A DNA stretch of 64,000 nt from Bog-473 sp963711065 (GTDB lineage: Bacteria > Actinomycetota > Acidimicrobiia > Acidimicrobiales > RAAP-2), in contig CAVQCO010000009.1 in assembly GCA_963711065.1 (NCBI GenBank), positions 220,298-284,297 of the forward strand, read 5' to 3'. Made by a program: the position numbers and the translations under genes. Shown here piece by piece: positions 10,994 through 19,144 of the stretch. The first letter of the stretch is position 1; each line of letters begins with the position of its first letter. The notes beneath the pieces were generated by a model, which was not told the DNA's origin, searched no databases, and saw only the letters and a list, made by a program, of their open reading frames with translations.

Positions 10994-11673
10994 CGGTGCG
11001 GGCCCAGGGGGAGCAGGGGAGGCTGGCCGACAACCGCGGCACGCGCCCGCTCCTGCGCGGCTGGCTGCACGTGGCTGCCTTCGTCGGGTGGCTGATCGGC
11101 GGGCCGTTCCTCATCGCGGCCGGGCCCGATGCCGGGGCGAAGGCGGCCCTGTCGGTCTACGTGGCCGGGATGCTCGCGATGTTCGGCACCAGTGCGGCCT
11201 TCCACCGGCTGCGCTGGTCCGCCCCGGCGTGGCGGCGCATGCGGCGGGCCGACCACAGCGCGATCTTCATCGGCATCGCGGGCACGAGCACCGCCGTCGC
11301 GGGCCTGGCGCTGACCGGCTGGTCCCAGGCGCTACTGCTCGCCATGGTCTGGGCCGGGGCGATGGCGGGGATCGCGCTGCGCCAGGTGTGGCTCGACGCG
11401 CCGCAGTGGGTGGTGGCGATCCCCTACATCGTCGTGGGGTGGTGCCCCGTCGTCGTCGCACCCCAGCTGGTGCGCAGCCTCGGGTGGGTGGGCTTCTGGC
11501 TCATGGTCGCGGCCGGGCTGGCCTACACGGCCGGCGCGCTCGTCTACGCGCGCAAGCGGCCCGACCCCTGGCCGGCGGTCTTCGGCTTCCACGAGGTGTT
11601 CCACACCTGCACGCTCGTCGGCGCGGCGCTGTTCGCCTACGTGGTCGCCTTCATCGCGTTGCCGCGCTACTGA
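10990..11673 (+). CDS. Hemolysin III family membrane protein
   Basis: A 227-residue protein with about seven predicted membrane segments. It carries the family's metal-site motifs: SAAFHRLRW after the second segment, ADHSAIFIGIAGT, and FHEVFHTC near the C-terminus. HlyIII/TrhA proteins belong to the PAQR/CREST superfamily; E. coli TrhA affects membrane energetics, while true haemolysis is shown for few members. The GTG start overlaps the serB stop (GTGA). It is convergent with the CoA-transferase gene, 24 bp away. Confidence 0.9.
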   Translation: MTVRAQGEQGRLADNRGTRPLLRGWLHVAAFVGWLIGGPFLIAAGPDAGAKAALSVYVAGMLAMFGTSAAFHRLRWSAPAWRRMRRADHSAIFIGIAGTSTAVAGLALTGWSQALLLAMVWAGAMAGIALRQVWLDAPQWVVAIPYIVVGWCPVVVAPQLVRSLGWVGFWLMVAAGLAYTAGALVYARKRPDPWPAVFGFHEVFHTCTLVGAALFAYVVAFIALPRY

Positions 11674-11697
11674 CCCTCTCCCTGCGGCGGCGGGCGC

Positions 11698-12957
11698 TCA
11701 GCCGATCACGGCGGCGGCGCGCAGGGCGGCCAGCTCGTCCTCCGAGAGCCCGAGCTCGCCCGAGAGCACGGCGTCGGTGTGCTCGCCCAGCCACGGCACC
11801 CGCGTCTCGGGTCCCTCGGTGACCTCGGCGAACTTCACCGGCAGGCCGGGGATCAGCACGGGCTGGTCCACCCCGTCGGTCCGCGGGTGCTCGACGAGCA
11901 TGTGGCGGCCGGCCAGGTGGGGATCGGCCACCACCTCGGCGTCCGTCGCCACCGGGCCCGCCACGAGTCCCGCCGCGTTGAGCGCGTCGCTCGCGTCCCG
12001 CTTGGTCAGCCCGGACGCCCATGCCTCGATGGCGGGGGCGATCTCGCCCTCCAGGTGGTCGAGCCAGCCCTGCGGGGTGGCGAAGCGCGGGTCGTCGCTC
12101 CACTCGGGCCGGCCGATGGCGCGGGCCAGGTCCGGCCACTGGTGCGGGCGCAGCACCTGCAGCATGAACCAGCCGTCGGCCGCCCGGAAGCCGTGCAGGA
12201 TGCCCGGCCAGGGCGTGCCCATCGGCATGCCCATCGACCAGAAGTTGGGCACGACGTCGAGCACCGCCACCATGGCGTCGAGCATCGCCACGTCGACCCG
12301 CTGCGGCCTCCCGGTCCGGTCACGCTGGCGCAGCGCCGCCTGGGTCCCGATGACGGCGAAGAGCGCGGTCACGATGTCACCCAGCCCGCCCATCGGCGAG
12401 CCGATCGGCGGCTGCCCCTCGGGGCGCTTGAACTCGTAGGCGCCGCTCATGGCCTCGACGATGGAGGCGAGGGCTGGCCAGCCGTCGTAGGGCGAGGTGG
12501 GTGTCCCGGCGGGGACGGAGCGCCCGAAGCCCGAGACGGACAGGTAGACGACCCGGTCGTGCACGGCGGCCACGTCGTCGTAGGCCAAGCCGAGCCGCTC
12601 GGCGGCGCCGGCCCGGAAATTCTCCGCCACGACGTCGAAGCGCGGGGCGAGGCGCAGCAGGAGCTCGCGTCCGGCCGGCTGCTTGAGGTCGATCACGACC
12701 GACCGCTTGGAGAGGTTGTTGCGCAGGAACGTCGCCCCGACGCTGCGCCCGGCGGGGTCCGCCATGGCGGGCTGGGCGCCCCGGCCGAGGTCACCCGTGC
12801 CGGGCGCCTCCACCTTGACCACCTCGGCGCCCAGGCGCCCGAGCAGCTGGGTCGCGTACGGCAGCGCCTGCATCTGCTCGAGGGCCAGCACGCGTACCCC
12901 CGACAGCGGCTTGCCCCAGTGCGCCGCCTCCGGGTTGACGACGTCCCCCAGCCTCAC
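11698..12957 (-). CDS. Type III (CaiB/BaiF family) acyl-CoA transferase
   Basis: A 419-residue protein, usual length for the family. The GTG start (12955-12957) overlaps the preceding TGA. The N-terminal Rossmann-like part has LSGVRVLALEQMQALPYATQLLGRLGAEVVKVE read as two pieces around residues 20-50, then NLSKRSVVIDLK; GSPMGGLGDIVTAL holds the Asp expected to form the aspartyl-CoA mixed anhydride. It would move CoA between carboxylic acids in the cytoplasm. It is the last gene of a six-gene leftward operon (17221 to 11698) of catabolic type, which suggests activation of an acidic intermediate; the substrate is unknown. Confidence 0.9.
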   Translation of the reverse strand: MRLGDVVNPEAAHWGKPLSGVRVLALEQMQALPYATQLLGRLGAEVVKVEAPGTGDLGRGAQPAMADPAGRSVGATFLRNNLSKRSVVIDLKQPAGRELLLRLAPRFDVVAENFRAGAAERLGLAYDDVAAVHDRVVYLSVSGFGRSVPAGTPTSPYDGWPALASIVEAMSGAYEFKRPEGQPPIGSPMGGLGDIVTALFAVIGTQAALRQRDRTGRPQRVDVAMLDAMVAVLDVVPNFWSMGMPMGTPWPGILHGFRAADGWFMLQVLRPHQWPDLARAIGRPEWSDDPRFATPQGWLDHLEGEIAPAIEAWASGLTKRDASDALNAAGLVAGPVATDAEVVADPHLAGRHMLVEHPRTDGVDQPVLIPGLPVKFAEVTEGPETRVPWLGEHTDAVLSGELGLSEDELAALRAAAVIG

Positions 12958-14189
12958 GGGCAACCGAGGCCGAGCATCTGCATCGCGTTGCCCCGCATGA
13001 TCCGGTACACGTCGTCGTCGGCCAGCCCCCGCACCATGTGCTCGGCGACGGCCCGCGTGTCGGGCCACGTCGAGTCGGTGTGGGGGTAGTCGGTCTCGAA
13101 GGTGATGCGGTCGGCGCCGATGACCCCGAGCGAGTCCAGCCCGTGCTGGTCGCGGAAGAAGCAGCCGTAGACCTGCCGGTGGAAGTAGGTGGACGGCGGC
13201 TCGGGGACGATGTCCTTCACCCCGCCCCAGGCCCGGTGCTCGCGCCAGACGTCGTCCGCCCGCTCGAGGATGTAGGGCAGCCAGCCGATCTGCCCCTCCG
13301 AGTAGGCCAGCACCAACCGGGGGAAGCGGATGAGCACGCCCGAGAACAAGAAGTCGGTCAGCGAGGCCATGGCGTTGCCGAAGCTGAGGGTGGCCGCCAC
13401 GGCGACGGGCGCGTCGGCGGAGGTCGCCGGCATCTTCGACGACGACCCGATGTGCATGCACACCACGGTCCCGGTCTCCTCGCAGGCCGCGAAGAACGGG
13501 TCCCAGTACCCCCCGTGGATGCTCGGCAGGCCGAGGTGCGGCGGGATCTCGCTGAAGCACACGGCGCGCACGCCGCGCGAGGCGTTGCGCCGCACCTCTG
13601 CCGCCGCCTTGCCGGCGTCCCACAACGGGATCAGGCAGAGCGGGAGCAGCCGGCCACCGCTGTCGCCGCACCACTCCTCGACCATGAAGTCGTTGTAGGC
13701 CGCCACGCAGGCCTCGGCCAGCTCGCGGTCCTTCGCCTCGAGGAAGGTCTGGCCGCAGAAGCGCGGGAAGGTCGGGAAGCACAGGGAGGCCTCGACCCAG
13801 TTCGCCTCGTTGTCGGCGATGCGGGCGGCGGGCTCGTAGCACCCCGGGCGCATCTCGTCGTAGGTGATCGGGGACATCGTCATGTCGTCGCGGTCGAAGC
13901 CGACGGCCGCGACGTGGCGCTTGTTGACGTACACGAGGTCCTCGTAGACCCAGCAGTCGGCCTGCGGCCCGTCGGGGTCGAAGGTCTGCCGGTAGGTGCC
14001 GCCGCCGATGTGCTCCATCTCGCCGACGCCGCGTCGCTCGACGTGTGGCCCACGCTCGCGGTAGCTGGCCGGCAGCCAGGTCTCCCAGAGGTGCGCAGGC
14101 TCGACGATGTGGTCGTCGACGCTGATGATCCTGGGCAGCGGGGTGGTGCTCCCGGGGCGGGGGGTGGCGTCGTCCAGCCGGTCGGTCAT
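12954..14189 (-). CDS. Amidohydrolase 2 family metal-dependent hydrolase
   Basis: A 411-residue TIM-barrel hydrolase/decarboxylase of the ACMSD-like amidohydrolase 2 family. ATG at 14187-14189 forms an ATGA overlap with the upstream LLM stop. Metal/catalytic positions are visible in ISVDDHIVEP (the usual D/HxH at the start of the barrel), VVCMHIGSSS and FETDYPHTDSTWPD. Members decarboxylate or hydrolyse ring-cleavage acids. Its placement between an LLM oxidoreductase and a CoA-transferase supports a catabolic role, perhaps hydrolysis of an intermediate released by the CoA steps. Substrate not assignable. Confidence 0.88.
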   Translation of the reverse strand: MTDRLDDATPRPGSTTPLPRIISVDDHIVEPAHLWETWLPASYRERGPHVERRGVGEMEHIGGGTYRQTFDPDGPQADCWVYEDLVYVNKRHVAAVGFDRDDMTMSPITYDEMRPGCYEPAARIADNEANWVEASLCFPTFPRFCGQTFLEAKDRELAEACVAAYNDFMVEEWCGDSGGRLLPLCLIPLWDAGKAAAEVRRNASRGVRAVCFSEIPPHLGLPSIHGGYWDPFFAACEETGTVVCMHIGSSSKMPATSADAPVAVAATLSFGNAMASLTDFLFSGVLIRFPRLVLAYSEGQIGWLPYILERADDVWREHRAWGGVKDIVPEPPSTYFHRQVYGCFFRDQHGLDSLGVIGADRITFETDYPHTDSTWPDTRAVAEHMVRGLADDDVYRIMRGNAMQMLGLGCP

Positions 14190-15046
14190 GACCGCTCCAG
14201 TGTGGCCGCGAAGTCGACGAGGGGGGCGAGCGCCTCGAGCTCGGCCCGCACCGACGCCTCGTCGCCGGCCCGGATGCGCAGGACGACCTCGGTGACGCCC
14301 AGGTCGGCGTAGTGCGCCAGCTTGTCCCTGCTCGCCAGGGTGCCGAAGGGGACGACCCCGAGCGCTGCGGGGTCCCGCCCCGCCGCCGCGGCCAGCGCAC
14401 GCAGGCGCGGGATGGCGTCGCGCAGGCCGCCGCCGCCGATGGGGATCCAGCCGTCGGCGTAGGCCGCGACGGCCGAGAGCACCGCGTCGCCGGCACCGCC
14501 CCCGACGAGCACGCGCACACGCGGCTGCTGCACCGGCTTGGGCCAGGACCACGTCTCGTCGAAGTCGACGAACTCGCCGTGGTACGACGCCCGTTCCTGC
14601 GACCAGATCGCCTCCATGGCCGCCACGTGCTCGCGCACGACGGCGTGGCGGCGGGCGAAGTCGACCCCGTGGTCCTCCGCCTCCGCCCGGTTCCATCCGA
14701 AGCCGACGCCGAGCGTGACGCGGCCTCCCGAGAGGTGGTCGAGCGTGGCGACCTGCTTGGCGAGGACGATCGGGTCGTGCTGGGCCGCCAGCAGGATGCC
14801 CGTGCCGAGCCCGATGCGGGTGGTCACGGCGGCCGCGGTGGCCAGGCTGACGAGCGGGTCCAGACAGCGCTTGTAGTCGTCGAGCCGCACGCCCTCGACC
14901 AGCGCCGGCGGGACGTCCTCGCGCACCGGCAGGTGGGTGTGCTCGGGCAGCCAGAGCGAGTCGAACCCCAGCTCCTCCACCGCGGTGGCCAACGTGGACG
15001 GGGCCACGTCGCGGTCGGTCAGCGCGGCGGTGACACCGAGCCTCAC
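14186..15046 (-). CDS. LLM class (F420-type) oxidoreductase
   Basis: A 286-residue luciferase-like TIM-barrel protein from GTG 15044-15046. Typical signatures: LGFDSLWLPEHTHLP, IGLGTGILLAAQHDPIVLAK, LDHLSGGRVTLGVGFGWNRAEAEDHGVDF, RVRVLVGGGAG. Actinobacterial members of this subgroup generally use F420, sometimes FMN. It overlaps the amidohydrolase by 4 nt and lies 1 nt from the enoyl-CoA hydratase stop, deep inside the leftward operon. It likely catalyses a redox step on an alicyclic or isoprenoid substrate, which is inference. Confidence 0.9.
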   Translation of the reverse strand: MRLGVTAALTDRDVAPSTLATAVEELGFDSLWLPEHTHLPVREDVPPALVEGVRLDDYKRCLDPLVSLATAAAVTTRIGLGTGILLAAQHDPIVLAKQVATLDHLSGGRVTLGVGFGWNRAEAEDHGVDFARRHAVVREHVAAMEAIWSQERASYHGEFVDFDETWSWPKPVQQPRVRVLVGGGAGDAVLSAVAAYADGWIPIGGGGLRDAIPRLRALAAAAGRDPAALGVVPFGTLASRDKLAHYADLGVTEVVLRIRAGDEASVRAELEALAPLVDFAATLERS

Positions 15047-15047
15047 G

Positions 15048-15818
15048 TCAGGACCGCGGCGGAGCCTTGGCCGCGAACTCGGCCAGGGCGCCGGCGCCGA
15101 CCGCGTCGCCGAGCAGCGCGGCGTAGGCGGCCTGCTCGCGCCGGTTGGCCTCGGCCACGGCGTCGTGGCGCGCCGCCCGCATGAGCGACGTGATGGCGCG
15201 GGTGGCTGCCCGCGGGTGGGTGGCGACCCGCGCCGCCAGGGCCACGGCCTGCTCGAGCGTGGTGCCCGCGGCGCACACCTCGAGCCCCAGGCCGAGGTGG
15301 ACGAGCTCGTCCGCGTCGACCCACTCCGACGTGAGCAGCACGCGCGCCGCCCGCTGCCAGCCCATGGCGGCCGGGAACAAGAGGCTGCTCGCCGCCTCCG
15401 GGGGAACGCCCAGCTCGGCGAAGGGCACCCGCAGGCGCGCCCCGGCATCGACGAGGACGAGGTCGCAATGGGCGAGGAGGGTGAACCCGAGCCCGACGGC
15501 CACGCCGTTGACCGCGGCCAGCAGGGGCACGGAGATGTCGCCGACGCAGTCGAGCAGGCCCATGAACCCCTGCCCGGACCCCTCCACCGCGGTGCCGGTG
15601 GCGATGGCCGCCATCTCGGCCAGGTCCTGGCCCGAGGTGAAGGCGACCCCGCGACCCGTCAGGACGACGGCGCCCACCGCCTCGTCGGCATCGGCGGTGC
15701 GCAGGGCGGCGGTCACCTCCTGGTACATGGCGGTGTCGAAGGCGTTGCGCACCTCGGGGCGGTTGAAGGCGACGACCCGCACGCCGGCCGCGGCGTCCTC
15801 CGTCTCGACCCGGCTCAC
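15048..15818 (-). CDS. Enoyl-CoA hydratase/isomerase family protein
   Basis: A 256-residue crotonase-fold protein with a GTG start. Motifs: FNRPEVRNAFDTAMY, GVAFTSGQDLAEM (first oxyanion-hole loop), AAVNGVAVGLGFTLLAHCDLVL (second), and FAELGVPPEAASSL, where one Glu is in place and the neighbouring catalytic Glu of classical hydratases is not obvious. This pattern is closer to isomerase-type members (ECI-like) than to dual-Glu hydratases. It sits in the six-gene operon, consistent with beta-oxidation-like processing of a CoA thioester. Confidence 0.88.
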   Translation of the reverse strand: MSRVETEDAAAGVRVVAFNRPEVRNAFDTAMYQEVTAALRTADADEAVGAVVLTGRGVAFTSGQDLAEMAAIATGTAVEGSGQGFMGLLDCVGDISVPLLAAVNGVAVGLGFTLLAHCDLVLVDAGARLRVPFAELGVPPEAASSLLFPAAMGWQRAARVLLTSEWVDADELVHLGLGLEVCAAGTTLEQAVALAARVATHPRAATRAITSLMRAARHDAVAEANRREQAAYAALLGDAVGAGALAEFAAKAPPRS

Positions 15819-15879
15819 GCCCGCGCCACCACGCCGCCCCCGGCCCGCCCGTCGTCGCCTGCCCGACGCACCGGCGCGC

Positions 15880-16272
15880 TCAGCCCTCTCGCTCGCCGGC
15901 CGCGGCCGCGGCCCCCCGGGCGATGACCTGCTCGGCCGTGGCGTTCAGGCCGGTGGAGAGCGGCCAGCCGACGTAGTGCGTGAGGTGCACCACGACCTCT
16001 CGGACCTGCTCGGGGGTGAGCTCGCCCCGCTCGAGCGCCGAGCCGAACTGGATCTCCAGCAGGTCGCTCTTGCCCAGCGCGGCCAGCACGCCGATGGTGA
16101 GGAGCCGGCGCTGCGGGACGTCGAGCTCCTCGCTCGTCCAGACCGACCCGAAGAGATGGTCGACGGTCATGGCCGCGTAGCGGCCCGGGAGGGTGTCGGG
16201 GTCCACGGAGAAGCCGTAGACCTCCTCCATTTTGGCGATGCCCGCGGCACGGCGGTCGGCGGTCTCGCTCAT
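15880..16272 (-). CDS. Carboxymuconolactone decarboxylase family protein
   Basis: A 130-residue all-helical CMD/AhpD-fold protein with an ATG preceded by a GAGGAACGGG ribosome site. It has LDVPQRRLLTIGVLAALGK and the C-terminal helix VVVHLTHYVGWPLST typical of 4-carboxymuconolactone decarboxylases; it lacks the CxxC of AhpD peroxidase members. As I recall, the neighbouring gene order corresponds to M. tuberculosis Rv0770-Rv0771, the latter also annotated as CMD. The gap to the downstream hydratase is 61 bp. Confidence 0.85.
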   Translation of the reverse strand: MSETADRRAAGIAKMEEVYGFSVDPDTLPGRYAAMTVDHLFGSVWTSEELDVPQRRLLTIGVLAALGKSDLLEIQFGSALERGELTPEQVREVVVHLTHYVGWPLSTGLNATAEQVIARGAAAAAGEREG

Positions 16273-16324
16273 GCCCGTTCCTCGTTACGTCGCGCCACGG
16301 CGACCTCCCTTCGGCTGCCCGACC

Positions 16325-17221
16325 CTACCCAGGCTCGGGGTCGTCGCCGAAGCCGAAGACGCGGTCACAGCGGCGCTCGGCCAGCTCGGCCAGTGGCAGG
16401 GCGACGCCGAGCTGCGCGCCGAGGGCCAGGATCGTCGCCAGGTCCTTGGAGGCCACGTCCGCCCCGGCGCGCATGGCGCCGATCAGCCCCGCATCGGCGT
16501 CGTCGGGCCATGGGTGCGCCGTCGTGCGGAACATCAGGCGCGACGCACCGCCGATCCGCTTGTCGCTCTCCCGGGTCGCCTCGCCGAGCTTGAGCAGGTC
16601 GATGCCGGCCGCCTCGGCCAGCTCCTGGGCCTCGAAGGCGGCCAGCCAGGAGCCGTAGGTGATGAGGTTGCGGGCCAGCTTCGCCGCCAGGCCGGCACCG
16701 GGCGGGCCCATGTGGAGCACGAGGCAGCTGATGACGTCGAGGACGGGGCGCACCCGGTCGACCTCCTCCGCCGAGCCGCCGATCATGCACACCAGCTCAC
16801 CGGCGGCGGCGGCGTCCGGCCCGCCGCTCACGCCGCAGTCGACGACCGTCACGCCGTGGCGCGCCCCCTCGGCGCGCAGCTCCAGGACGGTCGTGGTGGG
16901 GATGGTGCTCACGACCACCACCACGGTGCCCGGCGCCGCGCCCGCGAAGACGCCGTCGGGACCCCCGAGCACGGTGCGCACCTGGGCGTCGTCGAAGACC
17001 GCCACGAGGACCACGTCGCTGCGGGCGGCCAGCTCCGAGGGTGTCGCCGCCACGTGGGCCCCCTCCCGGTAGGGCGCGGTGGCCTCCTCCCGGACGTCGC
17101 ACACCGAGAGGCGCACCCCCGCCTGCAGGAGGCTCGAGGCCAGGCCCCGCCCGATGTCCCCGAGGCCGATGACGCCTGCGCCCGGCCCGGGCGACCCCTC
17201 GCCGTTCACGCTGTGCGGCAC
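16325..17221 (-). CDS. 3-hydroxyisobutyrate dehydrogenase family NAD(P) oxidoreductase
   Basis: A 298-residue beta-hydroxyacid dehydrogenase. The N-terminal Rossmann site is AGVIGLGDIGRGLASSLLQAG; the substrate loop has VDCGVSGGPDAAAAG, and GLAAKLARNLITYGSW carries the catalytic Lys in its usual NxxK-like helix. It would oxidise a 3-hydroxy acid. It is the first gene of the leftward operon and is divergent from the TetR gene, sharing a short operator-containing region. From memory the M. tuberculosis counterpart at the equivalent place is Rv0770. Confidence 0.88.
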   Translation of the reverse strand: MPHSVNGEGSPGPGAGVIGLGDIGRGLASSLLQAGVRLSVCDVREEATAPYREGAHVAATPSELAARSDVVLVAVFDDAQVRTVLGGPDGVFAGAAPGTVVVVVSTIPTTTVLELRAEGARHGVTVVDCGVSGGPDAAAAGELVCMIGGSAEEVDRVRPVLDVISCLVLHMGPPGAGLAAKLARNLITYGSWLAAFEAQELAEAAGIDLLKLGEATRESDKRIGGASRLMFRTTAHPWPDDADAGLIGAMRAGADVASKDLATILALGAQLGVALPLAELAERRCDRVFGFGDDPEPG

Positions 17222-17266
17222 CTCGGACCAACCTCCCCCGGCCGGCGTTCCCGGACGACACTAGAT

Positions 17267-17296
17267 CTGGACAAGTGTCCAGACTATAGTCTGGAC
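17267..17296. promoter_or_regulatory. Overlapping palindromic operators in the TetR divergent promoter
   Basis: GTCCAGACTATAGTCTGGAC (17277-17296) is a perfect 20-bp palindrome. It overlaps a second inverted repeat CTGGACA-AG-TGTCCAG (17267-17282); the shared unit is TGGAC/GTCCA. The centre holds TATAGT, a good -10 element usable on both strands. Position between the dehydrogenase and TetR genes makes it the probable TetR binding site controlling both operons. Confidence 0.85.
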
Positions 17297-17298
17297 GT

Positions 17299-17349
17299 AT
17301 GACCGCTCGCAACGGCCCGCCGCTCCCCCCGGTCGTCGCGCCCGCGTGA
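17299..17349 (+). CDS. Putative 16-residue leader peptide coupled to the TetR gene
   Basis: ATG at 17299 begins a 17-codon frame, MTARNGPPLPPVVAPA, ending in a TGA that overlaps the TetR GTG (GTGA). The -10 TATAGT ends 8 nt before the ATG, so the RNA would start at or near the ATG and be translated leaderless. The peptide is Pro-rich (5 of 16). It may couple or tune regulator synthesis. No homology can be claimed for so short a sequence. Confidence 0.45.
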   Translation: MTARNGPPLPPVVAPA

Positions 17350-17951
17350 GCCTGTTCGACCCCTCCGCAGCGGCGGCCGACGAGGCCTCGGCGCAGCCGG
17401 GCCGGCGCCACCTCTCCGAGCGCCAGGCCGAGGCGATGGAGCGCCTCCTGGCCGCGGCGGCGGAGGAGGCCGAGGAGCGGCCTTACGCGGAGATCAGCGT
17501 CCGCACCATCGCCAAGCGGGCCGGCGTGGCGCCCGCCACCGCGTACACCTACTTCTCGGGCAAGGACCATCTGCTGGCCGAGGTGCTGTGGCGGCGGGTG
17601 CAAGCGTCGCCGCACCTGATCGACCTCAGCCTGTCGCTGCCCGAGCGGGTGGCCGACACCGCGCGCACCATGGGCTTCGCGTCCATGGGCTCCGCCGCCG
17701 TGGCCGCCTGCACCACGGCGTTGTTGGGCGACGGCCCCGACGTGAAGCACGTGCGGGCGCGTCTCGGGGCCGAGATCGGGCGCCGCCTGGCGGCCGCGCT
17801 GGGTGACGGCGCGGACCCGGCGGTGCTGCGCGTCCTCGTCGTGACCTACACGGGGGCGCTCCTCAGCGCGGGCATGGGCCACCTCGCCTTCGACGCGGTG
17901 CCACCGCTGCTGGCCGAGGCGACGGCGCTGATGACGAGCGCGGCGCAGTGA
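17346..17951 (+). CDS. TetR family transcriptional regulator
   Basis: A 201-residue regulator from GTG 17346. The helix-turn-helix is at about residues 25-75: AEISVRTIAKRAGVAPATAYTYFSGKDHLLAEVL. The C-terminal ligand domain is Ala-rich with no recognisable ligand signature. It is divergent from the dehydrogenase operon and starts the P450 operon, whose next gene overlaps it by 4 nt. The two overlapping palindromes just upstream are its likely operators, implying autoregulation. The M. tuberculosis gene at the equivalent position (Rv0767c, from memory) is also of this type. Confidence 0.92.
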   Translation: MSLFDPSAAAADEASAQPGRRHLSERQAEAMERLLAAAAEEAEERPYAEISVRTIAKRAGVAPATAYTYFSGKDHLLAEVLWRRVQASPHLIDLSLSLPERVADTARTMGFASMGSAAVAACTTALLGDGPDVKHVRARLGAEIGRRLAAALGDGADPAVLRVLVVTYTGALLSAGMGHLAFDAVPPLLAEATALMTSAAQ

Positions 17952-19144
17952 CGACGGTCGCGCCGCTGGCGTACAGCCCCTACGACTACGCCATCCACGA
18001 GGACCCCTACCCGACCTACGCCCGACTGCGGGCGGAGGCGCCGGTGTTCTACAACGAGGAGCTCGACTTCTTCGCCTTCTCGCGCCACGCCGACGTCCTG
18101 GCCGCGTTCCGCGACGTCGACCGCTACTCGAACGCCTACGGCGTCAGCCTCGACCCGGCCGCCTACGGGCCCGACGCCCACCGCGCCATGTCGTTCCTCG
18201 CCATGGACCCCCCCCGGCACACCCGCATGCGGTCGATCGTCGGCAAGAGCTTCACGCCGCGCCGGGTGGCCGCCATGGAGACGCGGATCCGGGAACTGGC
18301 CGTGACGCACCTGGATGCCGCGCTGGGGGCGGGCACCTTCGACTTCGTCGGGGACTTCGCCGGGCGGCTCCCCATGGACGTCATCTCCGAGCTGGTCGGC
18401 GTGCCGCCGTCGGACCGGGCGGAGGTGCGGCGGCTGGCCGACCTGTTGGTGCACCGCGAAGAGGGCGTGAACGACATCCCGCAGGAGGGCCTGGAGGCGG
18501 CGCTCACGCTGGCCGGCTACTACGCGGAGATGGTGCACGACCGCCGGCTGCACCGGCGCGACGACCTCACGTGGTCGCTGCTCCAGGCCGAGATCGAGGG
18601 CGACCGCCTGAGCGACGACGAGGTGATCTCCTTCCTGTTCCTCCTCGTGGTGGCCGGGAACGAGACGACCACGAAGCTGCTCGGGAACGCCTGGTACTGG
18701 GGCTGGCGCCATCCGGACCAGCTGGCCAAGCCGATGGGCGACCTGGCGCGCGTGCCCGACTGGGTGGAGGAGACCCTGCGCTACGACACGTCCACCCAGA
18801 TGATCCTGCGCGTCACCCGCCGGCCGGTCACGGTGCAGGGGGTCGACATCGACGCCGGGCGCCGCGTGCTGCTGCTGATCGGTTCGGCTAACCGCGACGA
18901 GTCCGTCTTCGACGAGCCCGACCGGTACGACCTCGACCGGTCCACCCGGGACCTCGTCAGCTTCGGGGGAGGGCGCCACTTCTGCATGGGCGCGGCGCTC
19001 GCTCGCATGGAGGCGCGGATCGCCCTCACCGAGGCCCTGGCGCGGGTGCGGTCCTACGACATCGACGAGGCCGGCCTGCAGCGGGTCCACTCCATCAACG
19101 TGCGGGGCCTCGCTGCGTTGCCGACCACCGTGACGACGCGCTGA
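17948..19144 (+). CDS. Cytochrome P450 (CYP123-like position)
   Basis: A 398-residue soluble P450. Visible motifs: I-helix VAGNETTT at about 235-242, K-helix EETLR, and the heme loop SFGGGRHFCMG with axial Cys346. GTG start overlaps the TetR stop. Class I bacterial P450s need a ferredoxin; the [3Fe-4S] ferredoxin three genes downstream is the obvious candidate. Substrate unknown. In M. tuberculosis the corresponding gene between the regulator and the SDR is cyp123 (recollection), so the subfamily name here is positional and not proven. Confidence 0.93.
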   Translation: MTTVAPLAYSPYDYAIHEDPYPTYARLRAEAPVFYNEELDFFAFSRHADVLAAFRDVDRYSNAYGVSLDPAAYGPDAHRAMSFLAMDPPRHTRMRSIVGKSFTPRRVAAMETRIRELAVTHLDAALGAGTFDFVGDFAGRLPMDVISELVGVPPSDRAEVRRLADLLVHREEGVNDIPQEGLEAALTLAGYYAEMVHDRRLHRRDDLTWSLLQAEIEGDRLSDDEVISFLFLLVVAGNETTTKLLGNAWYWGWRHPDQLAKPMGDLARVPDWVEETLRYDTSTQMILRVTRRPVTVQGVDIDAGRRVLLLIGSANRDESVFDEPDRYDLDRSTRDLVSFGGGRHFCMGAALARMEARIALTEALARVRSYDIDEAGLQRVHSINVRGLAALPTTVTTR

